Shown: positions 32,036 through 43,199 of the stretch, piece by piece | Position numbering within the stretch: the first letter of the stretch is position 1 | Layout of the letters: each line of letters opens with the position of its first letter | Origin: Ianthella basta | Lineage: Eukaryota; Porifera; Demospongiae; Verongiida; Ianthellidae | Direction of reading: 5' to 3' | Length of the DNA stretch: 64,000 nt | Assembly (NCBI GenBank): GCA_964019415.1 | Contig: OZ025868.1 | Span: 4,956,871-5,020,870, forward strand | Program-made: the position numbers and the translations under genes | Notes under the pieces: model-generated | What the model was told of the DNA's origin: nothing | Database searches by the model: none | The model's input: the letters and a program-made list of their open reading frames with translations, nothing else

Positions 32036-35000
32036 ATTAGCAAATGTAAGCTTGCCTAAGGGCATGCCATTGAATTGAGATTGCATGGGAAGAAATTCAA
32101 TGGCATGCCCTTAGGCAAGTTACAATTGCTTGCTGCAGCGTGCACTCCAATGGCGGCAGTGCAGGTACTGACCGGCTGTAACTTGCGCTGGTGGTCTTTT
32201 TCTTCAGCCATTGAGCGCATTCACTTTCTGGCACATGTGGTGGTGTGAATGGTGCGTGCATGTGCTGGCCTGGAGCCACTGTAACTTGCACTGGTGGTCT
32301 TTTTCTATGACCAACTAGCGCAGATACTCTACTGGCACATGTGGTGGTGGCTACTGTAACTTGCACTGGAGGTCTTTTTCTATGACCAACTAGCGCAGAT
32401 ACTCTACTGGCACAGATGGTGGTGGCTACTGTAACTTGCACTGGTGGTCTTTTTCGATGACCAACTGTCGCAGATACTCTACTGGTACAGGTGGTGGTGG
32501 CTGCGATATTGTAACTTGCACTGTGTGGTGGTGATGGCAGTGGTGTTTATTTTCTAGAGCAATGGTGCATATACTGAATGCATGCATTGTAATTTGCACT
32601 GTGTGGCGGTGGTGGTGGCAGTCATTTCCATCTAGGAATGCATGTGGTGGCCGTAATATTGTAACTTGCACTGTGTGGTTGTGGTAGTAGTATGTGGTAG
32701 CAGCGCCTGATGTGGTGGTCTGTTTTCTTGCCGCTCTAGCACATAATATGCTACTCATTGCAACTTCCACTGTGGTGGTGGTGATGGTGGTTGTATTTAT
32801 CTATATATGTGGTGGTATAGTAGCTGGATATTGTGGCTGAATAGTTGTGAGCAAGTGTATATGTGGGTGCTGCTCTGCTCCAGCATAGCAGCAAATGCCT
32901 ACAAATTGGTGTCAAAATGTGATTGTTCAAAACAACGCCTCCATTTTGTGACTAATTAAGCAATCCTACTAATGACATGAGCAAATGGGCCATCTAACTA
33001 TGTCCACTTAGTATCACTACTTAGCGGGGCTGGGTTAGTGGGATATGCAATGAACTTCACTTTTCTCGGCCATTGTGCGACTAATTAAGAAATCCTGTTA
33101 ATGACATGAACAGTCGGATTATCTGGCTAGGTTCACAAAGTGTCATGACTGAGCGGGCCTGGCTGGTTGAATAAATCATACACCTCACATATGTCGGCCA
33201 TTTTGAGACTAATTAAGAAATCCCGCTAATAACATAGGAAGGTGGACCACTTGGACGTGTCCACCAAGTTTCATGTCTCAACGAGCCCAGTTGCATTAAT
33301 ATACAAGATACCACTATGCATCAATATAAATGCACCATACATTAAGTGTTCTCCTATGCGCATTTATATTAGCATTTTGTGGGCTGCTTGTAGAAGAACG
33401 AAGACCTGATTAAAAATTCCGCCTCATTTAAAAGTGTTAAAATCTCCCATACTTCAAAGCCATACCTAGCACATGTTCATGAGGGCTGCCAAACCACCCG
33501 GGAATTATATTATATTATATTATATTATATTATATTATTTACTTTAGATTAGTGGTGTATATTGTAACTTGCACTGTATATATTATATTATATTACCACC
33601 ACACAGTGCAAGTTACAATATCGCAGCCACCACCACCTCTGCCAGTAGAGTATCTGTGCTAGTTGGTCATAGAAAAAGAGCACCACCAGTGCAAGTTACA
33701 GTAGCCACCACCACATGTGTCAGTAGAGTGTCTGCGCTAGCTTGTCATGGAAAAAGAACACCAGTGCAAGTTACAGTAGCCACCACCACATGTGCCAGTA
33801 GAGTATCTGCGCTAGTTGGTAATTGAAAAAGACCACCAGTGCAAGTTACAGTGGCTCCGGCCAGCACATGCAAGTTACAGCTGGTCAGAACCTGCACCGC
33901 TGCCATTGTAATGCACGCTGCAGCAAGCAATTGTAAGCTTGCCTAAGGGCATGCCATTGAATTGAGGGTGCATGGAAAGAAATTCAATGGCATGCCCTTA
34001 GGCAAGTTACAATTGCTTGCTGCAGCGTGCATTACAATGGCAGCGGTGCAGGTTCTGACCAGCTGTAACTTGCATGTGCTGGCCGGAGCCACTGTAACTT
34101 GCACTGGTGGTCTTTTTCAATTACCAACTAGCGCAGATATTCTACTGGCACATGTGGTGGTGGCTACTGTAACTTGCACTGGTGTTCTTTTTCCATGACA
34201 AGCTAGCGCAGACACTCTACTGACACATGTGGTGGTGGCTACTGTAACTTGCACTGGTGGTGCTTTTTTTCTATGACCAACTAGCACAGATACTCTACTG
34301 GCACAGGTGATGGTGGCTGCGATATTGTAACTTGCACTGTGTGGTGGTGGTGGTGGTGGTGTTTTTTCTAGAGCAATGGCGCATATACGGAATGCATGCA
34401 TTGTACTGGCACCATGTGGTGGTGGTGGTGGTGATCATTTTCATCTAGGAATGCATGTGGTGGCCGTAATATTGTAACTTGCACTGTGTGGTGGTGGTGG
34501 TAGTAGTATGTGGTAGCAGCACCTGATGTGGTGGTCTGTTTCCTTGCAGCTCTGGCACATAATATTATACTGGTGTGCTCAGTGCAACTTCCGCTGTGGT
34601 GGGGATGATGGCGGTTGTATTTATCTATGTGGTGGTGAGTAGCTGGATATTGTGGCTGGATAGTTGTGAGCAAGTGTACATGTTGGTGCTGCTCTGCTCC
34701 AGCATAGCGGCAAATGCCTACAAATTGATGTCAAAACGTGATTGTTCAAAACATAGCCTCCATTTTGTGACTAATTAAGCAATACTGCTAATGACATGAG
34801 GAAATTGGTCATCTAACTTCATCCACTTAGTATCATGACTTAGCAGAGCTGGGTTGGTAAGATATGCAATGAACCTCATTTTTCTCGGCCATTTTGCAAC
34901 TAATTAAGAAATCCTGCTAATGACATGAACAGTTGCATTATCTGGCTAGGTCCATCAAGTGTCATGACTGAGCGGGCCGGGCTGGTTGAATACATCATAC

Positions 35001-37171
35001 ACCTCACATATGTCGGCCATTTTGAGACTAATTAAGAAATCCCGCTAATAACATAGGAAGGTGGACCACTTGGATGTGTCCACCAAGTTTCACGTCTCAA
35101 CGAGCCCAGTTGCATTCATATACAAGATACCACTATGCATCAATATAAATGCACCATACATTAAGTGTTATGCTATGCACATTTATATTAGGATTTAGTG
35201 GGCTGCTTGTAGAAGAACGAAGACCTAATTAAAAATTCTGCCTCATTTAAAAGTGTTAAAATCTCCCATACTTCAAAGGCACACCTATCACATGTTCGTG
35301 AGGGGTGCCTAACCCCCCGGGAATTATATTATATTATATTATATTATATTATACCACCACACAGTGCAAGTTACAATATCGCAGCCACCACCACCTGTGC
35401 CAGTAGAGTATCTGTGCTAGTTGGTCATAGAAAAAAAGCACCACCAGTGCAAGTTACAGTAGCCACCACCACATGTGTCAGTAGAGTATCTGCGCTAGTT
35501 GGTCATAGAAAAAGACCACCAGTGCAAGTTACAGTGGCACCAGCACCATTCGCACCACCACATGTGCCAGAAAGTATATGCGCTCAATGGCTGAAGAAAA
35601 AGACCACCAGCGCAAGTTACAGCCGGTCAGAACCTGCACCGCCGCCATTGGAGTGCACGCTGCAGCAAGCAAATGTAAGCTTGCCTAAGGGCATGCCATT
35701 GAATTGGGGTGCATGGGAAGAAATTCAATGGCATGCCCTTAGGCAAGTTACATTTGCTTGCTGCAGCGTGCACTCCAATGGCGGCGGTGCAGGTTCTGAC
35801 CGGCTGTAACTTGCGCTGGTGGTCTTTTTCTTCAGCCATTGAGCGCATATACTTTCTGGCACATGTGGTGGTGCGAATGGTGCTGGTGCCACTGTAACTT
35901 GCACTGGTGGTCTTTTTCTATGACCAACTAGCGCAGATACTCTACTGACACATGTGGTGGTGGCTACTGTAACTTGCACTGGTGGTGCTTTTTTTCTATG
36001 ACCAACTAGCACAGATACTCTACTGGCACAGGTGGTGGTGGCTGCGATATTGTAACTTGCACTGTGTGGTGGTGGTGGTGGTGTTTTTTCTAGAGCAATG
36101 GCGGATATACTGAATGCATGCATTGTACTGGCACCATGTGGTGGTGGTGGTAGTGGTGGTCATTTTCATCTAGGAATGCATGTGGTGGCCGTAATATTGT
36201 AACTTGCACTGTGTGGTGGTGGTGGTAGGAGTATGTGGTAGCAGCGCCTGATGTGGTGGTCTGTTTCCTTGCAGCTCTAGCGCATAATATTATACTGGTG
36301 TGCTCATTGCAACTTCCACTGTGGTGGTGGTGATGGCGGTTGTATTTATCTATGTGGTGGTGTAGTAGCTGGATATTATGGCTGGATAGTTGTGAGCAAG
36401 TGTACATGCTGGTGCTGCTCTGCTCCAGCATAGCGGCAAATGCCTACAAATTGGTGTCAAAATGTGATTGTTCAAAACATAGCCTCCATTTTGTGACTAA
36501 TTAAGCAATACTGCTAATGACATGAGGAAATTGGTCATCTAACTACATCCACTTAGTATCATGACTTAGCAGGGCTGGGTTGGTAAGATATGCAATGAAC
36601 CTCATTTTCCTCGGCCATTTTGCAACTAATTAAGAAATCCTGCTAACGACATGAACAGTTAGATTATCTGGCTAGGTCCACCAAGTGTCATGACTGAGCG
36701 GGCCGGGCTGGTTGAATACATCATACACCTCACATATGTCAGCCATTTTGAGACTAATTAAGAAATCCCGCTAATAACATAGGAAGGTGGACCACTTGGA
36801 TGTGTCCACCAAGTTTCACATCTCAACGAGCCCAGTTGCATTCATATACAAGATACCACTATGCATCAATATAAATGCACCATACATTAAGTGTTATGTT
36901 ATGAACATTTATATTAGAATTTTGCGGGCTGCTTGTAGAAGAACGAAGGCCTAATTAAAAATTCTGCCTCATTTAAAAGTGTTAAAATCTCCCATACTTC
37001 AAAGGCACACCTATCACATGTTCATGAGGGGTGCCTAACCCCCTGGGAATTATATTATATTATATTATATTATATTATATTATTTACTTTAGATTAGTGG
37101 TGTATATTGTAACTTGCACTGTATTTACTTTAGATTAGTGGTGTATATTGTAACTTGCACTGTATATATAT

Positions 37172-37238
37172 ATATACGAACATGAAACCATACGAAGACC
37201 TAAATCTGAAAACAATATAGGGGCGCCTTCGGCGCCCC
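37172..37238. repeat. (TA)n plus GGGGCGCC hairpin, inverted copy at 54636-54706
   Basis: A TA run is followed by CGAACATGAAACCATACGAA... and the 19-nt hairpin GGGGCGCCTTCGGCGCCCC (37220-37238). The reverse complement of the whole ~67-bp unit recurs at 54636-54706 with about one mismatch. Confidence 0.9.
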
Positions 37239-37254
37239 AATTAAAGTGGGGGCA

Positions 37255-37332
37255 GGATGTTTCAACTTGGAGTTCTTTGTCAGCTGCTTACAGTATGTAT
37301 ATTGACAAAGACCTCTTGGGTTGAAACATTCC
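37255..37332. repeat. small foldback with TTGACAA...GAAAC loop-side motif
   Basis: Arms 37255-37282 and 37303-37332 share ATGTTTCAAC and CTTTGTCA in inverted order around a 20-nt loop. The right arm reads TTGACAAAGACC...GTTGAAACATT, a degenerate version of the motif in the foldbacks at 44.0 and 60.5 kb. Confidence 0.7.
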
Positions 37333-37339
37333 ACCACCA

Positions 37340-38256
37340 CCTTGCTATTAAGCTGCAGTATATACCTCTCTCAATATTTCATGATTGAACTAATGCAGCT
37401 ATGAACCTCTAACCAGTCAAGCAGTCATGTCATCCAACTATTTCTATAAGTATGCCACACTCATATAATTTGCCCCAATAAGATCTAAAACTGTCTCAGC
37501 TGCAGCTCTGTAATCATTGTTTGGATAATAAAAAACAGGAAAACTACCATAATTGGACTGAAGCCTGTGGCTGTCACACACAATGCAACAAGCTGCATTC
37601 ATCAAGTATAAGTCTTTCGAACTAATAAGGTACAGTTCTTCATAACAAATTTAAATAAACCAATTCTCAGAATACAGGTTGTGCTGCCAATTGCAATTAA
37701 TTCATTTGTTCACACACAACTAGGCCTAGCCTAGTCAAAGGGTATATACTTTCTGCAGATTATGCAGAATAGCTAATAAGACTAATGCTATAATTCTAAC
37801 AGTTAATGCTACATCTTATGTGTACAGCACAACATTCCGGTTTGGAACTGCTCATGCAGCCATCATTTTAATCTACAAGAAAGAGAAGATGATAAATGCC
37901 TTCTTAAAGGTGAATGCTTTAATGTTGTAAGTGCATGTGCTTGCATGCAAGGTGCATGAATAACAATTACTTTGCAAACCTAGCAAATCATGATCACTTA
38001 CAGTCCAAACCAGTGGCAGAAAAAAAGGCATGCCAATGAACCCACAGTGTGTACCTGCAAATAAAATCGATAAAATTAAACACATTTAAATTGTATCTAC
38101 ACCATTGGGATAATGGAATGGTACTTTACATACATGGCAACAAAGATGGCGGCTGATGGCGCGCAGATTCGAGCTGGGTTGAGTTGAGTCGAGTGATCAG
38201 AACTGTGATCAGAACTGCGTCTTCGACATTTGTCAAACAGCGAAATTGTCTACAGT
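37340..38256. other. interval between the array and the non-LTR element
   Basis: No firm gene. A 57-nt minus-strand segment (37999-38055) lies between TTTATTTGCAG and GTAAGTGATC and could be a small exon. It might continue the Ig-FN3 gene at 41.3 kb if the retroelement sits in an intron. Positions 38140-38256 are the probable 5' untranslated part of the retroelement, with a tandem GATCAGAACTGT duplication. Confidence 0.35.
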
Positions 38257-41200
38257 ATGTCTTCGATTGAGGTCAACGATCGGCCCGAACCATCGGAGTG
38301 TCAATCGACCAGTCAGCTCGAAGATCCCTCCCGCGCACAATGTCCGATCTGCCTCCGCACAATGCCATTAACGAAAGCGGGGCTCATTCGTGTTCACGGC
38401 CCAGTGGAGGATCGGTGCCCAGGCTCGCGGAACCCTCCATCCTCGCTCCCCCAGAGGGAGAGAACCCCTGCTCAGGATTTTCGTCCTAGAAGACCATCGG
38501 TGAACATTCTTAAGCGAATCCCCCGGGCGTCCCGAGGACTGGCTGCCAGAAAGTTAGCCACCATCCTCGACCTGGTTTCAACTGACAACAGCGCAGCCTC
38601 GTGGGATCGCCTCTTCCAATTTGCACCCCGTTGTCTCCGAGTACCGAAGCGAGGTGGACACCGCAGAAGTCTGGCCTCCCATGTGAACCAGATGATCAGA
38701 GAGGAAGCGGACCCAGAGTCTCCCCAGCAGAGTTCAGTCAAGCAGTGCCGTAGACAACCCCGGGATCCCCTGGAGACTCTCTCAGTCAGGGTGGCATCGA
38801 AACTAGAAGAGGGGGACTTTAAGGGGGCAGTCCGACTTGCCAGCTCGGAAGATTCCATTGCAGAACCCAACGACAGAACCTTACAGGCCCTCAAAGACAA
38901 ACACCCTGCCCCCCACCCCAACTATTGTCCCCCTCCTGCTCCCACTGAGGGTCAAGCTGTCCAGGTGTCTCCGGAGGAGGTGGCTAGGGCTATCAGGTCC
39001 TTCCCTTGTGGGTCAGCGGGTGGCCCGGATGGGCTTCGCCCACAACACCTCAAAGACATGATTGGCACAGTGGAGGAGGGGGGTGGTCCTCAACTGTTGA
39101 GAGCGCTTACCTCATTCACCAACCTGATCCTAGAGGGGAAGACCTTATCCATCACGCGCCCCTATTTTTTCGGAGCTTCTTTAATAGCCCTAGAGAAGAA
39201 GGACGGCGGAGTCAGGCCAATTGCTGTTGGCTGTACCCTCAGACGGTTGGTAGCTAAATGTGCCGGAAACAGGATTATGCAGGCCATGGCAGAGCTCTTG
39301 AGACCCAAGCAGCTGGGGTATGGCATTCCACGCGGAGCCGAAGCTGCTGTCCATGCCACCCGCATATACCTCCACAACCTGCAGCCACAGCACCTCATCC
39401 TGAAGTTGGACTTCCGGAATGCTTTTAACTGCCTGCACCGGGACAAGATGCTCGCAGCAGTTAGAGAGATGGTGCCTGAGCTATATCCACTCATTCACTC
39501 GGCTTATAGCAGCCCATCTTCCCTTTTCTTTGGGGAATCTGTCCTTCAGTCATCTGAAGGCGTACAACAGGGAGACCCCTTGGGCCCCCTACTGTTCTGC
39601 CTCACCATTCATGACATGTTAATGCAGTTGAGAGGAGAATTTGGAGTGTTTTACTTAGACGATGGGACCCTGGGAGGCAGTCTGGAGGAAGTCCTGAGAG
39701 ATGTGCACATGGTGGAACGAGTCGCTGGTGACATGGGTCTCCAGCTGAACCACAGAAAGTCGGAGATAATCTGTGACGACCCTGCCACAAGACAGTCGAT
39801 GCTTGCTGCCTTTCCTCAATTTTGTGTGGTGAGCCAAGACCATGCCACCCTCCTGGGTTCACCGGTTGGTAACTCAGTTGAAGGGATCGAGGACGCCATT
39901 GGAGCCAAAACCTCAGCTTTGGCTTTGATGGGGGACAGGCTCCGGTTGCTCCATGCGCATGATGGATTCTGCCTTCTCAGAAATGCTTTTGCCTTACCCA
40001 AGATGCTCTACACTTTACGAACTGCCCCTTGTTTTCTATCCTCGCAGCTTCAGAAGTTCGATGACCTACAGAGATCTCTGCTGGCAGACATCGCCAACAT
40101 TTCCCTTGATGCCAATGATCGAGCCTGGGCTCAAGCTGTTCTCCCGGTATGGTCTGGAGGGTTAGGAGTTCGGAGTGCATCTCAGCTTGCACCTTCCGCC
40201 TTTTTGGCCTCTGCTGCTGGTTCCTCCGAGCTCACCCACCAGATCCTCCCACCACGATTACAGGAGGCACCCTGTCCTTTTCATGGAGTTGCTCTCGCCC
40301 TCTGGAGCAGTGGGCATGACAATCCCCCCCCACCGGCTCCAGCCTCTTCCCTTCAGCGGTCCTGGGACTCTCCCCGAGTGACTTTGGCATACAAGAAGCT
40401 CCTGGAGACTGCTCCGGATGCACCCACACGGGCCCGCCTGCTTGCTGCTTGTACAAAGGAGTCTGGGGCATGGCTTCAGGCCCTCCCGGTATCATCTTTG
40501 GGTCTGCGCATGGACAAAGAGGTGGTCCGGGTGGCCATGGGTCTTCGTTTAGGAGTCTCTTTGTGCCACCCACACTTGTGCAAGCACTGCCAAACACAAG
40601 TGGATCACCAGGGCCTCCACGGGCTAAGCTGCCGTAGAAGCCAGGGCAGACATCCCCGCCACACAGCCATCAACGATATCATTAAGCGATCGCTAACATC
40701 CGCGGGGGTGCCCTCTCACCTGGAACCAAGTGGCATATGCCTGTCAGACGGCAAAAGACCTGATGGAGCCACAGTCATGCCTTGGAAGACTGGCCGGGTC
40801 CTGGTGTGGGACGCAACTTGTCCCGACACCTTCGCCCCCTCCCACATCTCGCTAGCAACCAGAGAAGCAGGCGCTGTTGCAGCTCAGGCAGAGCAAAGGA
40901 AACATATGAAGTATGCTGAACTGAAAGCAAGCCACCACTTTGTTCCAGTGGCCATAGAGACCACAGGTGTCTGCGGTCCTGAAGCCCTCCAGTTCCTCTG
41001 CGAACTAGGACACCGTATCAAGGCAGAAACAGGGGAGCCACGCTCCCTTCAATTCCTCTTCCAGAGGATCTCAGTTGCCATGCAGAGGGGCAACGCAGCT
41101 GCTGTTTTGGGCACAATCAAGGATCAATTTGATTTAAATGATTTCAATTCTTAATTACATTTTACTATGACTTGCATGTGAGCACAGGTGACTGTGCCCC

Positions 41201-41303
41201 AATTTTTGCGCTACTGCATGTTTTAGTGCAGATCTACTGTAGGAAGAATTTAGCAGCATATATATTATTTATTTATTTAATTGCTCTCCTGTATTTTGTA
41301 TTA
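38140..41303 (+). mobile_element. non-LTR (LINE-like) retrotransposon, boundaries approximate
   Basis: The coding frame is preceded by a GC-richer leader and followed by ~130 bp of AT-rich 3' sequence ending near TATTATTTATTTATTTAATTG. No poly-A tail or unambiguous target duplication could be fixed by eye. It lies just downstream of the minus-strand Ig-FN3 gene. Confidence 0.75.
38257..41154 (+). CDS. non-LTR retrotransposon protein: zinc finger, reverse transcriptase, C-terminal endonuclease-like domain
   Basis: The start is set at ATG 38257 (MSSIEVNDRPEPSE), giving about 965 residues. An N-terminal CPICLRTM...H...C zinc finger probably binds nucleic acid. The RT domain has VRPIAVGCTLRRLVAKCA, LKLDFRNAFNCLHRDK, QGDPLGPLLFCL and catalytic FYLDDG near residue 475. 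The thumb is followed by a Cys/His cluster (CKHCQTQVDHQGLHGLSC) and KRPDGATV...VLVWDATCPD, a PD-(D/E)XK-like arrangement as in restriction-like endonucleases of site-specific LINEs. No apurinic-endonuclease or RNase H domain is seen. The frame is uninterrupted, so the copy is young or under constraint. The clade is not certain. Confidence 0.9.
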   Translation: MSSIEVNDRPEPSECQSTSQLEDPSRAQCPICLRTMPLTKAGLIRVHGPVEDRCPGSRNPPSSLPQRERTPAQDFRPRRPSVNILKRIPRASRGLAARKLATILDLVSTDNSAASWDRLFQFAPRCLRVPKRGGHRRSLASHVNQMIREEADPESPQQSSVKQCRRQPRDPLETLSVRVASKLEEGDFKGAVRLASSEDSIAEPNDRTLQALKDKHPAPHPNYCPPPAPTEGQAVQVSPEEVARAIRSFPCGSAGGPDGLRPQHLKDMIGTVEEGGGPQLLRALTSFTNLILEGKTLSITRPYFFGASLIALEKKDGGVRPIAVGCTLRRLVAKCAGNRIMQAMAELLRPKQLGYGIPRGAEAAVHATRIYLHNLQPQHLILKLDFRNAFNCLHRDKMLAAVREMVPELYPLIHSAYSSPSSLFFGESVLQSSEGVQQGDPLGPLLFCLTIHDMLMQLRGEFGVFYLDDGTLGGSLEEVLRDVHMVERVAGDMGLQLNHRKSEIICDDPATRQSMLAAFPQFCVVSQDHATLLGSPVGNSVEGIEDAIGAKTSALALMGDRLRLLHAHDGFCLLRNAFALPKMLYTLRTAPCFLSSQLQKFDDLQRSLLADIANISLDANDRAWAQAVLPVWSGGLGVRSASQLAPSAFLASAAGSSELTHQILPPRLQEAPCPFHGVALALWSSGHDNPPPPAPASSLQRSWDSPRVTLAYKKLLETAPDAPTRARLLAACTKESGAWLQALPVSSLGLRMDKEVVRVAMGLRLGVSLCHPHLCKHCQTQVDHQGLHGLSCRRSQGRHPRHTAINDIIKRSLTSAGVPSHLEPSGICLSDGKRPDGATVMPWKTGRVLVWDATCPDTFAPSHISLATREAGAVAAQAEQRKHMKYAELKASHHFVPVAIETTGVCGPEALQFLCELGHRIKAETGEPRSLQFLFQRISVAMQRGNAAAVLGTIKDQFDLNDFNS

Positions 41304-41330
41304 TTAAATTACCAATAATACTTTACATAC

Positions 41331-43192
41331 AGAGTTTGTGCGTGGCTGTGACATGCCTGCATTTTGGCCCAACGCTGCAATCATCTCTGAGGCTTCAACA
41401 GACTCTAAGCCAAACTCAGTTGCAACCACTCTAACTGTATTTGGCGCGCCAATGTCAAAATTCTCAATGGTACAGTCTAAGGCGGTTATATTGGTGCATT
41501 CGGGAACAGCAGTATCATTCAAATAGACTGTAAAGTTGCGACACAAGTAATAGTCATGATCCCACTGGACATTGAGTGCATTTTCGGTAGGCGTAATGGC
41601 CAAGTTGCGAATAGGTGTCCCAAGGTCTGAGCAGAAAGGGAAAGGAAATATAGTTTGCTGGGAATATTTCTCCTAATCTACAATAGCTACATTATGTTCA
41701 TGTACAATACAATTTAACTTACTCACCTTCAACAATAGGGATTGGGAATACATCACTAACTTCTGTATCCTGATCTCTGTCAAGGTACACAGCTGTACAG
41801 CTGTAGCTATTGCCCTCTGAATACACTGTGCTGTGTATTTCAAGGTAAATGGTCCCACTTTGCATTGCAGATGCATCAACTGTGTGACCGGGAGTGGATG
41901 GAGTAACTAGTTCAGGATCTCTGCCATTCACTAGTACAGACCAGGTTGCAGTAAAGGGATTCACAGAAAAGTTGCATTTGAGCTTGATGTTGGGAGAATG
42001 GCAGGAGTAACTGTCATTCATGGGAAACATCTGCTCAACAGTGCTGACTGCATGTGAAATGACAAAGGCAATATCACTCATACAATAATTATAATGTTAA
42101 TTTACTTTAAATGTGTTAAATCTATGATACGTATATAGCATGCATGTACATACATACAGCATATCTGCTCTGTAGGGAAGTGAAGCAAATTCACATGCAT
42201 TCATACAAATGTACGTGCATGTGACATATGTACAGTACCTATACATACTTTTACATGTGATTGATCTTGCAGTCACAGGCCCATTGATTATTACAATTAC
42301 CACTAGCTAGTGCATTACGATGTCATATTAATACTGCATGGACATGTAGCAAGGATAAAGCTTATCACCATAACTAATTTAATATTATTTGCCATGAAAT
42401 TATTTATGTGCATACCTACGGGGAAGGCGATCTGAAAGGCTGTGTATTCGGCGAATTTATTATTTTTGTTTCCAGTGCAGACTGTGCTGTGAGGTGTGAC
42501 CTGGGACACGGTCGGGACGCCACTTGACATCACAAGGAATGCGGTGTCGTAGTTTACCTCATGACATCAACTTTCCTGCACTAACACTTCGAGGAGGCAG
42601 GGACAGACTTGTACTTTACTAGGTAAGCCTCTGCCAAGTGCACAAAATCTACAAGTGTACGTATACTCTATTTGTAGCAGTTGAACGTGGACAACAGTAA
42701 CTGCTATACGAGGTGGCAGAGCAGGATCTTGAAAAGATTTTGAGATACGTACAAGGCCTCCAAAGAAGCAGAACATAAGGAAAGTACCCCAAGGAATGCA
42801 GGAGAATTTTAATGGAAACGTTATCTTATACGGTAAGCCATGTGTTAAGAACTTCCAGCTGAGTGCAACAAGAAAGAACTTATAAATCCTTACACGCAAG
42901 TGCATCAACAGAACGGATTGGAGGGTACTCAGCCTGCAATTTGCTTTGTGATCGCAACAGCCACAGCCAGCTGACACCAATTATAAGGTGAAAACAAAAT
43001 ACAACCAACAGTCGGAATTACCTCTTACAGCTTCACTGATGGTGACAATCATGGAGAGAAGTAACACCCTGTATAAATGGTAAAGCAAGTACATACGTAT
43101 GAGCACAAATCTTGTAAGAACATTACATCGTATGGGCAAATGAACACTTACCCAAGCATCTTGTAACTCCCTGAAGGGCACTCTTTGGACAT
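41331..43192 (-). CDS. signal peptide-Ig-FN3 protein, second paralogue-like gene
   Basis: Exon 1 (43152-43192, MSKECPSGSYKML, phase 2 exit, GTAAGT donor) and exon 2 (43022-43068, VLLLSMIVTISEAVR, phase 1 exit) make a plausible signal peptide. The Ig-like exon (41727-42047) has Cys in NIKLKCNFSV, Trp in FTATWSVL and Cys in SYSCTAVYL. The FN3-like exon (41331-41626) has ALNVQWDHDYY and APNTVRVVATEFG. Junctions into and out of the Ig exon and into the FN3 exon are phase 1, as in the gene at 17.7-19.2 kb. The FN3 exon either stops at 41304 (secreted form) or splices at GTATGT (41330) to exons beyond the retroelement. An extra exon may exist at 42416-42555. The likely role is an extracellular adhesion or receptor module; the ligand is unknown. 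Confidence 0.62.
42416..42555 (-). CDS. possible additional exon of the second Ig-FN3 gene
   Basis: The open segment ...VMSSGVPTVSQVTPHSTVC...QIAFPV ends at a GTATGC donor in phase 1, compatible with its neighbours. No convincing in-phase acceptor is visible: the best candidate, ...GTCATGAG, is phase 0. It may be an alternative exon or a pseudo-exon. Confidence 0.3.
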
Positions 43193-43199
43193 GGTGAGT

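Larger units (their letters stand above)
23786..37170. repeat. 13.4-kb tandem array of eight foldback-bearing units
   Basis: Approximate units: 23786-25157, 25197-26921, 26961-28501, 28579-30372, 30411-31817, 32036-33503, 33594-35332 and 35354-37048. Each has (1) a left arm of CAGTGCAAGTTACA-bearing 75-bp repeats; (2) a central hairpin with 26-bp arms; (3) an inverted right arm; (4) a GTGGTGGTGG-rich segment; (5) a body with a ~128-bp motif (CCATTTTGTGACTAATTAAG...) repeated three times; (6) a tail with the hairpin GGGGTGCCTAACCCC; (7) an (ATATT)n junction. The left arm is truncated in units 1, 5 and 6, while the right end is constant. Open frames of 60-132 codons on both strands come from the 75-bp (25-codon) subrepeat. 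No transposase or polymerase is encoded. Confidence 0.93.

Noticed and set aside
23837..36431. Dozens of 60-130 codon open frames sharing a 25-residue repeat (...RVSALVGHRKRPPVQVTV...) in the array
   Set aside because: The 75-bp subrepeat is a multiple of three and lacks stops in several frames on both strands, so open frames arise automatically. Both strands are equally open and no signal or domain is present.
38298..40637. Many secondary frames on both strands over the retrotransposon ORF
   Set aside because: They are shadows of the 965-codon RT frame and contain no independent motifs.
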